Origin: Triangularia verruculosa
Taxonomy: Eukaryota; Ascomycota; Sordariomycetes; Sordariales; Podosporaceae
Direction of reading: 5' to 3'
Length of the DNA stretch: 64,000 nucleotides
NCBI GenBank assembly: GCA_033296885.1
Contig: MU863993.1
Coordinates: 47,483-111,482 of the forward strand
The notes below the pieces were generated by a model. That model saw only the letters and a list, made by a program, of their open reading frames with translations, did no database searches and was not told where the DNA came from. Position 1 is the stretch's first letter, and each line of letters opens with the position of its first letter. Shown here in pieces: positions 11,508 to 22,272 of this stretch. A program made the translations under genes and the position numbers.

Positions 11508-11874
11508 GGTTGGCTTATTGGTTCACGGTAGCCACCCCATGTCATGCCCAGCATCACTTCGGTGTCCAAACGAGGATGGGATGCGGCTATTGACTAAGGT
11601 AGTGCGTCATTTCCAATCACACTTCTCCTATCCCATTACCCCTGAGCCTTCAAACGAGGCGCGTGGTGCCAAGCGCGCAATAACAACCTGCCTTGTTTGG
11701 GTAGCGTCGTCGGAGCGGCGCAATATAGCAGGAAGCTTACGTCCCAAGCTGAACATGACAGGCATTCTGACCACCGTGAAACATAATAAATGATGATCCA
11801 GGGACGTCCTGTTTACCATCTGAACCTCCTCCCTTCAACCAGCACGAGTGTCAAACCCCCAACCACTACCCAAA
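11508..11874. other. Intergenic region
   Basis: Short spacer between the nitrilase relic and the secreted propeller gene. The C-rich leader just before the next ATG is typical of a fungal 5' UTR. Nothing else is seen. Confidence 0.5.
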
Positions 11875-12813
11875 ATGTATGCCCTCACCACCCTTCTCAC
11901 CTTCACCACCCTCCTCCTCTCCACTCCCACCATCGCCACGGTCCCCAACTCCCCCCGTTTCGACCTCACCAAACCCTCCTACGACCTCTTCCGGCACAAG
12001 ACCCTCCACGATGACACCGTCCAGCAATCCTTCGCCTTCGACAACACCAACCGCCGCCTCTTCGTCGCCCAGCGCCGCAACGGCGCCGACACCACCCTCG
12101 GTCACCTCTGCATCACCCAGCTCGACTTCTCCGGCAACCAGCTCGGGTACATGCACCTCTCCGGCTTCGGCCACGGTGTCGCCTTTGGCGCGCAAGCTTC
12201 AGGATCAAGCACCTACCTCTGGACAGAAGTCGACGCGAACTCCAACGGCTACGGGACAAAGCTTGCCAAGTTCAAGTTCGTCAGTGGTACTTCGCTGACT
12301 GCGTCGAGTTCTGCCCTGACGAAATACAAACCTGTTGCTGCGGCCACGGAGTTTACATGTTCCGTTGACACGGTGAATAATCGGTTGGTTGTGCGGTATC
12401 ATGTCCCATCCTCGGGGAAGCATATTGCGGTTTACAGTCTGTCGGCGGCGAATGCTGGGAACTTCTCTGCGCCGCTGGTGAATTTCAAGCTGCCTACCCC
12501 GACGACGCTGGGGGGTGCGTTTCAGGGGTATGCGGCGTTTGGGAGGTACCTGTATTTGCTTTGGGGGGATAGCTATGACGCTACAGGAGGTACTGTCAAC
12601 TCGCAAGTTGCGACCGTGGATATGAACACCGGGAAGGTGACGCAGGGGCCGGTGCTGACCAAGGCAGGGTCGACGTTGACCTTTCGGGAGGCGGAGGGTA
12701 TGGCCATCTATCAGACCGCTGCGGGGCAGACGAGGTTGTTCTTGGGGTTCGCGAGCGGTGTTGCAGGGGATAGGAGGTCGAATTTGTTTTTCAAGAATGC
12801 GACGATTGTCTAG
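11875..12813 (+). CDS. Secreted TagC-like beta-propeller protein
   Basis: Intronless, 312 residues, with a signal peptide (MYALTTLLTFTTLLLSTPTIA) and no membrane anchor. The mature part starts FDLTKPSYDLFRHKTLHDDT and goes on with QQSFAFDNTNRRLFVAQ, CITQLDFSGN and YLWTEVD. This is the pattern of proteins annotated in actinomycetes as teichoic acid biosynthesis protein C or phage-tail-like receptor-binding propellers (P68 RBP/TagC-like domain). Repeated blade-like segments continue to the C-terminus. Fungi have no teichoic acid, so the bacterial name describes ancestry and not function; a cell-wall or carbohydrate-binding role is a guess. The lack of introns and high third-position GC in the first half fit acquisition from bacteria. 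The family call is from memory of the motif, without a database search. Confidence 0.75.
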   Translation: MYALTTLLTFTTLLLSTPTIATVPNSPRFDLTKPSYDLFRHKTLHDDTVQQSFAFDNTNRRLFVAQRRNGADTTLGHLCITQLDFSGNQLGYMHLSGFGHGVAFGAQASGSSTYLWTEVDANSNGYGTKLAKFKFVSGTSLTASSSALTKYKPVAAATEFTCSVDTVNNRLVVRYHVPSSGKHIAVYSLSAANAGNFSAPLVNFKLPTPTTLGGAFQGYAAFGRYLYLLWGDSYDATGGTVNSQVATVDMNTGKVTQGPVLTKAGSTLTFREAEGMAIYQTAAGQTRLFLGFASGVAGDRRSNLFFKNATIV

Positions 12814-15754
12814 GGGGATGGTTGTCCATACGACTCCTAAAAAGATTGCCGCAGTGTTAGCACATGTCAACGTCGAAAACATCTTCATGAACCAGTATGC
12901 CACGATAAAAAGCCCCCTGTCGAACATTCCCTCCAACCGACTCCCCGTTCCTCCACCTGACCAACCTCCCATTTCCTCCACTTGACATGTCCATCTCAGG
13001 TCACCAGTGGGCACGATGTTTCCCAATGGGCCCCTTAGGTTTAAACCCGACGTGGGACAAGAGCCAGACTGGACTGGAATCACGAGGCGCAGCGTGGGCC
13101 TAAGGGATGATTACAGGCTCCATGACCACCCAAAGTCTCGTGAGCGAACCTGGGCTATTCTGTCGGCGGCCGGTTGTCATACCATCCCCCAGAGTTGAAC
13201 ATGAAAATCGCACTGCGGCTGGCATACCTTTTCGCTGGTGCCTTGGTAGTAATCTTGAAGCCTGGCGGAGGCGTGGGAGATTGTCGGGGGGGAGGGAGGG
13301 CGGAGAACAGCAGCCGTGAGCTTCGTGATCTGTTTTCGAGGGGCAATCGTGTACGCGGCTGGGTTCAAGACGGTGGTCGCTCTCCGCCATCGGAGGTCAT
13401 TCGACGGATCTGCTAAATATCGGTCAGAATATTGAGACCAAGATGGGAGACGCATGCTTACCGTCCTACACTGTTAGCGCGGGCATATTGCGCCCCGTTG
13501 GCAATGGAGTTGGTGAAGATGGTCACAGTTGATGTGGGGTTGGCAAGAGGGAGGGATTCTCTTGAGCAAGTGAGAAAGTGAAAAGGTCGCCTTGTAAGTT
13601 CGGGACCCTTGGGCGAAGTGTGGTCGCTGGAGGCAGCATGATTGTTGACGTTGAGAACCCCAACCCCCCAGGCAAGGGTTCCAGACGCGTTCATCAGGAA
13701 GGTGCGGCCCAGTAAACACGGTGCTGCCCTCCCATGAGCTTGTCAGTCAGAGACCTCGCCTCTGAGGAAACAGTTCTGATCCAACTGTCATCTCCGAGGT
13801 TTCACAGACCTCCAACACATACCCCAGGTATGTACATAGCCTATTCCCAACTCACATCAGTGGCTTTTGTCCTAGGTAGCTTTTGTTCTCCGTATTCCTA
13901 CCGAGAAGAGTCGTTTATTGAGCACGAAGCCGTAAACAGAACTGAGAGCGACTTCCCAAACTTCGTCAAGACTGCCCAGGCCACGCCAAAACAAAAACAT
14001 GGTCACAGTCCTGGCAGAGTCAAGTGTCAAAGAGGAAGATGGCCTCAATTAGGGAAATTGGAAACTGCACTTTGATAAGGATCATGTGGTGAGCTGCCAA
14101 AGCTTCAGATACATCACAGCATTGCGTTGCGTGATTCAGGAGCTTCTTCACGGTCCCTGGTATCTGCGCCGATCTGGGGAGGGGCAGGTAAGAAAAGGAG
14201 GTTGTGGTCAAGGAAGACTGTAGGGCATGCATATCTAGGTAGGCTGTCTCTGTTACTCGGACTGGATAACGCCGCTGGTACATATCATCACCATGCATGG
14301 TCCAGCATAACCAGGCGCCCACAGCATCGTCGCGGTACCTATTTAGCAATTCATGATTCCTACGACACTGATGATGAGCAAGAAGAGTTACTGCTAAAAA
14401 GTCTAGATCAAGGTTGCAGGTTACCCCGAAGGTAGGTATATAGGTAGGTAGTTAAGACCACCCCAGTTGCCAACAAAGAAATAGAGAGCAGAAAAAGGAA
14501 ATCGGTGAAGTGGCAGAAGAGACATTGTGTTCCGCCCCTTCCTCTTAGGTACTCAAGTGTGACTTTGCTGTATCTCGGACTGATCTGTTCCCGTCTTTCA
14601 TTGTCCTAAGTAGGTAGGTAGGTAGTATAAAACTACCTACCTTACCTTGCCTACCTGAACTTTGTGAGGTATGACCTGGCAGATTCTGACAGCATGAGAA
14701 AAAGGTACCTTAGTGAAGATAGAAAGTACATCAGAATTTTGACGAGGAATATCGTTGTACATAAAATAAAGGGCACGGAGTTTTGCGTATTTGCTACCTT
14801 TTTCACCACCATATCAGTCTGTTCACGTAGCGCGTCAACATCACGAACACTGGAGGTGGTTGACTGACCACAATCCAACACTCCGACCCATGTATTCCAC
14901 TGCCAGTTCAAGACTGTCCGTTCTGGCAATCACAAATATCAGTTTACCTAGTTGGTCTACGGATTTTGCAGTCTCAACAATACAAGTATTTATTGGCGTC
15001 AACTCGAGCAGCGAGCAAAGACACCGGAAATTCGCATGCCATTCTCAGTTCTCTCACCGACATGTCGTCCCAGCCGGAGAGCCGCTCCGCTAAACCGAAG
15101 AAAATCATGTTGCCTTGGGTCAATATGGAGATGCATGATCCGCCGCAGGGCTGACGGGTGGTAGCCAAGACTGAGGCGTGGCTGAAGGAGCGCTTACAGG
15201 GACATTAGCTCGTGCGATCGCCAGAGACAAGGTTACCTTTCAACCGGCTTGGTAGTAAGCGGCTTGCCTTGCCAAGCATCAGGTGGCGGCTTGTCGTTGT
15301 AGCGAGGACTCGGCTATGATCTTAGCTGCTATCCACCAACTCTCCGTCGGGAATATCTGACTACCTACTCCCAAGCTGGCTAGTATAATCTCACTCCGGC
15401 ATCCACCTCAACCAAATGCTGGAGTTGTAGCTGGGTCCAGGGAAATGCATACGGCCATCCCATGTATCATCACCTCGTAAAGCGGCCTATCGGTCGTGAA
15501 TAGCTGCCTCCTGAGGAGTGTCGGAGTTTTCGAACTCGAATGGACCAGATGTTCGTCCTTGGCACTGGGCAGAATGCAATCTTGAATTAGAATCATGCTA
15601 GCTTTGGGGACTAGGAACTTCATGCCGACCGCGAGGTACCTACTCCGCGGTGAGTGCCCTGGATGTCAGCACGCCGACGACGGGGGGAATATGAGCTGTG
15701 AGACATTATAGCACCAGCGTCCAAAATGAGCAAGTCGACGGCGAAGTCATCAGA
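12814..15754. other. Gene-poor region with AGGT-type low-complexity DNA
   Basis: About 2.9 kb with no gene I can defend. On the minus strand an open frame at 13177-13455 and another at 13459-13694 lie next to splice-like signals (GCTAACAGTGTAG and GGTAAGC near 13470-13495), so a small spliced minus-strand gene is possible, but no family is recognised. Around 14.4-14.7 kb the DNA turns into AGGT/ACCT repeats. A 30-codon frame from about 15062 has no clear meaning. Confidence 0.4.
14616..14642. repeat. Hairpin made of AGGT microsatellite
   Basis: Two 11-base arms (AGGTAGGTAGT and ACTACCTACCT) are separated by the 5-base loop ATAAA and flanked by more AGGTAGGT and ACCTTACC steps. It can fold into a perfect stem. 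Similar AGGT/ACCT runs recur at about 14431-14452, 17090-17125, 26370-26395 and 52435-52450. Confidence 0.7.
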
Positions 15755-15762
15755 TATATAAA
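15755..15762 (+). promoter_or_regulatory. Putative TATA box of the first Hce2-family gene
   Basis: TATATAAA lies about 140 bases upstream of the ATG at 15901 and is followed by a pyrimidine-rich leader (CTCCCCCC, TTTTTTTCTCC), a common fungal core-promoter arrangement. Confidence 0.5.
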
Positions 15763-15900
15763 CCTGCACCTCCCCCCCTCAAACCCATCTTTTTTTCTCC
15801 AGCCTCAGCTCCTCATCAGCCTTCACTCCACCCTCATATCTCTCAACCGTCAGCTCAAACCTTCAGTCTCTTTGACCAACTCCAAAATACCTTAGCCAAA

Positions 15901-16472
15901 ATGCAGTTCAAGGCCATCTTCACCACCCTCCTCGCCGCCGCCACCGCGGCCGAGTGCGCTCCCCAAGTCGCTCCCGCCGTCTACTCTCGCGAGGTTACTC
16001 TCAACCCCACCTACCCCGAGAACACCGGCCTCGCCATCAACAAGCGCAGCGACCGGTGCGGCCACTCGACCTTTGAGAACCGCGGCTCTGCCGGCTCCCC
16101 CTGGGTCACCGACTGCGAGCGCATGGCCAACAACCTCTCCGGCTCCGGAACCTGGACCTACAGCAGCTTTGACAGGCACAAGACCATTGCTTCTCATGGA
16201 ACTTGGTAAGTACCTATCTCGCCGCCTTCCCCCGTTACCTTCCTATCGCAGGAACAGGGGTACTAACATTCGAAAACAGCGCCTTTGGCATCGAGGCTGC
16301 TCAGCTCTTCCAGGGCGTCACCCACGTCGGTACCCAAGACGTCAAGGACATTGTGCGGGATTCCATCATCAAGTTCAGACGCTCTGATGGCAAGGTTGGC
16401 GCCAGGGGCGAGATGCAGTGCGGTCCCGCAGGCAGTCCTTCGGACATCAGGATCGCTTGGGGCCTTTTCTAA
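15901..16472 (+). CDS. Secreted Hce2-domain protein (Ecp2-like, putative necrosis-inducing factor family)
   Basis: 165 residues from two exons (15901-16205, 16280-16472). The 74-base intron has a GTAAGT donor and a perfect TACTAAC branch site. The N-terminus is a signal peptide (MQFKAIFTTLLAAATAAECA), and a KR site near residue 48 could be cut by a kexin-type protease. The mature part shows the Hce2 order: RCGHSTFENR, a DCERM block, SHGTCAFGIE (spanning the splice joint), a TQDVKDIVRDSI helix, GARGEMQC and a final RIAWGLF. Four Cys fit two disulfides. Hce2 proteins are homologues of Cladosporium fulvum effector Ecp2; some act on hosts, but in saprotrophs they may work against other microbes. 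A distant relative lies near 61.8 kb. Confidence 0.88.
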
Positions 16473-16856
16473 GCTTATGGCTTTTATTGGTAGTGTTTTG
16501 GAGATGTTGAGGTGTTGGAAAGGTTGGACTGGATGATGGGCGAAGTCATGGATTGTAGATCAGAAACTGGACCGTTACTTTTTAGTTTGACACGGCAATA
16601 ATGACAACGTGATTCTGTTTCTTGACACACTGGTAATTGCTGATCGTGATAACACCACCGGGTAACAAAGAGATGCAAAAGATGCGTCCAGCGCTTGATT
16701 CATTCCAGAGGCTATGACTGACTCAACGGAACCATGACCCGCACAATTCCATGCCTCTGCCAACCATAACCATTGTCGACCCGCAACAACCCCCATCCAT
16801 CACCACCCACAGCGAGCCCCCCGTATTGCCTGCTGCTCAGGCATTCCTCGCGAGAA
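16473..16856. other. Intergenic region
   Basis: 3' flank of the Hce2 gene and the 3' side of the minus-strand Cys-rich ORF. No feature is seen. Confidence 0.45.
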
Positions 16857-17024
16857 TTATCTGGCTTCCGATCTCGCCTTTTTTTTCGCTTTGCACTCAG
16901 GACAGGTTGATTTCCTGTTTCTTGTGCTCGGTCTGCACTCCGACGGCGGCTTGTTGCAACTTTTCACTTTTGTTCCAAGGTCCTTGGAACAATCGTTGCA
17001 ACTCAGGTTGGTTGTGGTGCACAT
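16857..17024 (-). CDS. Putative 55-residue Cys-rich basic protein, function unknown
   Basis: A short open frame starting ATGTGCACC behind an A-rich context (GTCAAT before the ATG). It encodes MCTTTNLSCNDCSKDLG, then CNKPPSEC and CPECKAKKKARSEAR before a stop. Seven Cys in 55 residues, in CxxC-like pairs (CNDC, CPEC), together with a basic tail, suggest a small metal-binding or disulfide-rich protein. I recognise no family. The frame is open upstream to 17108, but that part looks like leader. It may be a real small gene or chance. Confidence 0.35.
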   Translation of the reverse strand: MCTTTNLSCNDCSKDLGTKVKSCNKPPSECRPSTRNRKSTCPECKAKKKARSEAR

Positions 17025-17823
17025 ATTGACTGATGCTTGTTTTTGATCTTCGGTGTGCTTGGTTGCAAGTTTTCGTTGCGTAAATAAGGTAGGTAGGTAG
17101 GTACCCAAGGTAAGGTAAGGAGGCAGTAAAGAGTGGCTGTGTGTCGGGGGAAACTTCAGGGTCTCCGAGCAGGGAAGCAGCCCTCATTAAGTATCCACGA
17201 GAGGTTGCCGGGCTTCGTACATCTGTGGCGATTCTGGCACTGTTTGCCGGGTTTATTGGCGGCATTTTGAGGGACCAGGAGATAGAAGCATCTAGGGCCG
17301 AAGGTTGCGGATAACTCGGGCTAGCCTCGCGACTGGTATAGTTCAGGTTTGTTTCCCTCATGACAAGAACTTAAAACTTCAAGGTCACGCAAAGGGGCCG
17401 CATGCAAACAGTGTTGTTTCAAGTTACATATTGTTGGTGCGTGAGAACGCCCTAGACAAACTATGATACGGCATGTGGGGACCACATATAGGATCAAAGT
17501 AGGAGAAGGTTACTCATGACGTATCTTGCTGGGCCTTTAGCTACCTACCTTATCTTTCCGACCCTATTTTGATCTACCTTACTTTACAATACCGGGCTTT
17601 GTTACCCAGAGGGCGGTGAACTTTCTAGCTGCCCCACGATACCCGAAATACTGGAATAATAGATAGAATATTATGCGTGCTGTGTAAGGCAATTGAGTGA
17701 CACCTTGTCTTTAACTAGAGGTAAACTGCAATCGAAAGAAACTCATCGCAAATGCTTTTTGCCCTTCCCCCCCGCTGATCTCTCTGTCCGCAATAAAATC
17801 AGGAAGTAAGCATGTCCATCCCC
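17025..17823. other. Intergenic region with AGGT repeats
   Basis: It contains GGTAGGTAGGTAGGTACC and GGTAAGGTAAGG runs near 17090-17125 and similar ACCTACCTT steps near 17543-17550. No gene is recognised. Confidence 0.45.
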
Positions 17824-20800
17824 TCACTTGTGCAACAGGGCGTTAGCAACCTCCGAAAGAAACCTATCGTTGCCCTTGTAGTTTTGGTACTCTTGAATGT
17901 AGTCATAGGCTGATTTGCCCGTTCCCTGGTCCGTGACGTTCTTGAAATCTACCCCCGCCAGCTCGAACTCCCGTATGCAAGCCCGCCACAATTGAATTTG
18001 AGCAAAGCGTTTTGGCATGCCGACATCAGTCATGCCAACATCAGACGACATGTCATAGACTGTTCCCGCCACGCAGTAGCCTATCGACCTAGCGACGTTC
18101 ACTCCCTGTTCCGTGGTGAAAAGCCCATGGCACAGCGTCTCGACAGTCGTGATGAGGAACATTAAAGGCGATTGGCCTGTTTTCAGCTCGCAGACTGCGC
18201 GAATCGAAGCACACTTCAGGAGCGACCCCAGAACGGCATGGTCAAGCCTGATACAGGCTTCCCTGAGGTAAAACCGGTCGAAAGCCGGACGCGGCGCTCC
18301 GCCGTTCTCATATGCCGCCATCATGAGATCCACGACACGCGGATTTCCGAGGCATATGGCATACAGCAGCGGGTTCCGGCAAGGCAAACCTGTCTCCGCA
18401 CCTACCATATCTATGATAGTGTCGAAACCGAAGGATTTTGCATGACGGAAATGAGTGCACCTCAGATGTCTCCTCAAGCCCAAGTCCGAGGCGAAATCCT
18501 GGTTTGTTTCAACTTCATCAAGGTGAAAAGAGCCTCGGTAACGCCGCAACAAAGCCTTCAAAATCGAGAGTGACGTCTTGCTATCGTTGTCTGCCATGAA
18601 GATTGCCAGCCTCAAACCCTCTGGTCGAATCCAAGATCGAGACAGCCGAACAAGTTTGCGTACTATATCAGGAACTCCGATCAAGATGGCTTCTTCCAGA
18701 CAGACGACCCCGATCATAAGAGACTTGTTCCCGTAACGTGTGTGCCAGCGTTGCGCATCAATCTTGGCTTTGAAAAGGGAGGCCTTGAGTTGCAAAGTTT
18801 TCGCTATAGCGTGATTCCGGGTGGCAAGGATGTTCTGTATATTCGGCGGAACCCTGAGGCAAGCATCATATAATAACCCGCGAGCGTTAGCGAGCATCCA
18901 CGCCAAACAGGCTGGGTCCTGTAGCACACCAGTAACCATATGTGCAGGCATTATTGCGAAGACATCAAATGCTGGTGATAGTAGCTTGAGTGAATACTGG
19001 TAATGGAGCGGCATGAACGAAACCTGAAAGATCCATTTGGCGATTTCGGCTGATGGACATTTCTCTGCCATGAAGGCCTGGCAGAGCTCCTGGTCTCTTT
19101 GTAGGAACGCATGTTGCACTGGTGACCAGGGCCAGTTCAAAACAGTCGGCGAACTGGCCTTGGAACCATCTTGAACGAGCCATGTGCCGCGAGGATCAAT
19201 GTCCACGAGTTCGAAAGGGGGTGGCGACTCTGTATTGGCCAATCGATTGGGATCGGCCCCTTTTTCGAGTAACAGCCGTGCAAGAGTCTTTTTGTCGTTA
19301 GGCGCGACCGTCCATTCCCTCGAAGTCTTCAAATACTGTTTCCGATAACGAGACTGAAGCGTCAAGCGAAGCAATGCTGAATCTCCCTGACGAAGGCCAA
19401 GCATCGCCCCATGCTCCAAAAGCAGCTCAACACATGGCTTGAGTTCGCGACAGTCGGGATCAACCTGGGCATCGTCTGCGGTCGAAGCCGAAGGTGTGTG
19501 AAATGGACACACACAATGCTCGTACCCAAAGGCAGCAACTATGGCTGTCACACCCTTGACATCGCTAGCGTTGACCGGGGCACCGTGTTTGAGTAAATCG
19601 CCGACGATCTCTGACAAGCTATCATAATTGAAGCATTAGTTGACTGAAAAGGATGCCCAGGATATAAAGCTTGGGTATCGGCAACTCACTGTTCAGCTGC
19701 CGCGGCAACTAAAGGCGGAGTTTTGCTCAACGACGCGGGGCTCCCTTCGAGGCTTGCCCCGGCATTGATCAAGGCCTGGACCATTTTTCGGCGGTTAAGC
19801 TCCGCAGCTTGATAGTTAGCTTCACCTTCGGCTGCGACCTTTCCCAGTGGTCGCCATACAACGTCCCTTGTCTTATTGCGCCTGCGTGTAAGCTGGAAGA
19901 GCTCGTCCCGCGGCGGTTGCCATACCACGGCATTGAGATAATTGCGCTTACGACTGAGCCGGCTTTCATTAATACATTGTCCTTGAGCACTCATGACAAT
20001 GCATATGTCGATCGGGCGTAAGCCGTGATATGGGTTTTTTACTGCGGCGTACCCAGCACGATGAAGTTTGAAGATGGAGTTCGCCGGCTTGGAAATGAAA
20101 GCAGTCTCGACGTTAGCACCTCGCTTAATTAATTCAATGAGATGTTCGCCTCTTTGGAACAACGAAGCATGAACCAGAGGGGTAAGCCCTTGGCTGAGAT
20201 CGTCATCAACTGAGGCGCCCTCCGCCAGCAAAGCATCAACCATGGCCCCTGTTTGAGTGATGTTAGTCTAGATATTATGTCATGTGACAGACAAGGGTCA
20301 CTTACAGTGTCCATTCAGGTAGGCGTGCCACATGGCAGAAAGCCCCTGTGAGTCAGCGTCTTTGGGAAAAGACACCATAATGATGCCCATGTGCCTTTCC
20401 AGCTACGGAGATCCACGCCACCAGCTCGCCCAACCCTTTCCTGGCAGCTAGAATAAAAGGAGAGCATGTGTACTTCGTGATTAAGGAATGTATCTCTCCA
20501 AACCTGCTGTGCGTGGGCTCATGCTCAAGGTAGAAGGCTGTGGGCGGCTCGGATGCGATATAATGCATAAGAAGTAAATGCTTGGCGATAGCAACGTGGC
20601 CACCACAAATGGCTAGATGAATATTTCCCACTTTTGTATGCATTCTGGATCTGGAGGCGAGAGGGCGACCTTTGAAGATGCAAGGGCACAAGCGGTCTGA
20701 ATCCTGTCTAAGAGGATCCAATGAGTGCCCTGTTTCGATGATGTATTCCACCAATTCCAGGTTGCCTGAGATGATGGCGAGGTGAATGGGTTGCGCAAAC

Positions 20801-21189
20801 GCTTTCATGCCGCGTGCCGTCAACACTTGCCGTTCCTTCGTATCGATGAACAATTCGCTTGGCTTGACCACGGCCTGACACGCCGATTCAAAATACTTTG
20901 AAGTTGTGTTTATGTCAGGCATCGGCCATGAAATTCCCTATTTAGTATCTGCACCAGCGTCCACCATACGCCGGACCATCTCCAACCGACCATAGCGACA
21001 AGCCCAGGCGAAGAGAAAAGGATGGCGTGCGTTGATATCAGCCCATATAAATGGGTTGATGATGCGGTGGAACGATCGGCAGGTTTGTGCCAACGAAGCA
21101 AGCGTCTCGATGCAGTTTCCCTCGTCAAGGTAATTCACCGCCACAACGAAAAGCTCGATGGGCATTAGCCCTAATGATGGTCGAGACAT
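17824..21189 (-). pseudogene. F-box/ankyrin-repeat protein, disrupted copy of the neighbouring gene
   Basis: Three exons on the minus strand: 21189-20306, 20248-19690 and 19618-17824, with introns of 57 and 71 bases. The start encodes an F-box-like segment (MPIELFVVAVNYLDEG, TLASLAQTCRSFHRIINP), then ankyrin-like repeats (ACRYGRLEMVRRMVDAGA; PIHLAIISGNLELVEYI; MVDALLAEGASVDDD) and a long C-terminal region. Both introns match, in position and phase, those of the intact paralogue at 22273-25463. Two lesions are seen. A TAG (20938-20940) lies in the first exon after GADTK while the frame continues. Between about 20370 and 20395 one extra base shifts the frame, so that the conserved MWHAYLNGH before the first intron is read in another frame. 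Total exon length is one base over a multiple of three, as expected. F-box proteins normally present substrates to SCF ubiquitin ligases. Confidence 0.78.
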
Positions 21190-22272
21190 CCTCTAGGTAC
21201 CCTAAAGCGATCGGGTTAGCAATTCGCCCAATCATCACGGTGACTCCATTGCCATGGCGATCTATGGATCCACGATAGCCGCTTACCAGGCCCGATGAAG
21301 AAAACTAGGACTCTTCATCGATTGATTGTCGGCGCAGGTCGATTTGTTGGAGGCAGCGAGCTCTCGTGAGGGCGGCTGGTTGATTTGTTGTTTGCAGGAG
21401 CTTGAAAAAAATGGAATTTTTCGTGGAGAAAAAGATTAGGCAGGGGAATTTAAGCAAAACCTTGCGTCTCCGGTGAATTATAACGCGGCAGCCGGATGAA
21501 AATACCTGAGGTAGGCGCAACCCATATTTGTGCTTTGACGCTGTAGCTGAGGATATCTTCACCTCCTGGACAGGAAAACTAGCACTACAAAGGGGAATAT
21601 AGTATTGAAAGATGGTTAATGGGCTTTAAAAGATGGTTAATAGGCCTTAAAAGATAGTTAATAGGCCTTAAAAGATAGTTGATAGGCCTTAGAGGATATT
21701 GAGAACACTTTAAAAAATAGTAACAAGCCCAAAGAAGATAGTTAACAGGCCTTTTCTACTATTTTTAAGGTGTAATCCTGGCTTGCCGTACCAATCATTT
21801 TGTTCAAGGCGTGATCTTGTAGCACTGCGGAGCATGCAAATCCTCACAATCGAGAAACGGATAAGGCAGCATGTGAGTAGAAGCCGGGACTTGCTGAAGA
21901 ACAGGGTCATGGCCCCATGACAGGCATGTAATGGTACCTGGGTCTCAGGGGAAATTCAGGGGTGTCAGGATGGAGGTCACTGAGCCTATATTCAGCCATC
22001 ATCCCATCTGTGTCAAGTGCTCTCACATCTTTCAGCAGGACTCATATTGGGTATCAATTACAGTGAATACCTACATAACATTGAGGGGTCCTTGTCTATC
22101 TGGTGTCCGCGGTTTGGCCGTGACTCCGTGAGGACGTCGGCATTCTTATGCCTTGGTACCCGGCTCGGGACTCTCGAGCGACTGCAATCAGAAAGCGATT
22201 GGAGCCTTCGTAACCCCTGTACTCAGCGAGATACTGACGTGCAGACTTGCCGTTCTCGTCCGCAGCTCTATC
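21190..22272. other. Spacer between tandem F-box/ankyrin genes
   Basis: About 1.1 kb without a gene. It holds the upstream flank of the broken copy, the 21-bp minisatellite, and the 3' flank of the intact copy. Confidence 0.5.
21611..21757. repeat. Minisatellite, about seven copies of a 21-bp unit
   Basis: Units begin at 21611, 21632, 21653, 21674, 21695, 21716 and 21737, an exact 21-base period. The unit reads close to GATAGTTAATAGGCCTTAAAA. Copies two to four are almost identical; copies five and six have diverged. Confidence 0.9.

Noticed and set aside
13201..13416. Plus-strand frame starting MKIALRLAYLFAGALVV, like a signal peptide
   Set aside because: The rest is Gly/Arg-rich without Cys or family features and overlaps possible minus-strand exons. 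Probably chance.
13177..13694. Minus-strand frames beside splice-like signals near 13470-13495
   Set aside because: Several exon combinations are possible and none gives a recognisable or clearly better protein. It is kept only as a remark in the intergenic entry.
20938..20960. A 17-base GTGCAG...TAG stretch as an intron removing the TAG of the broken F-box/ankyrin gene
   Set aside because: Far too short for a spliceosomal intron in this genome, where the ones found are 48-113 bases.
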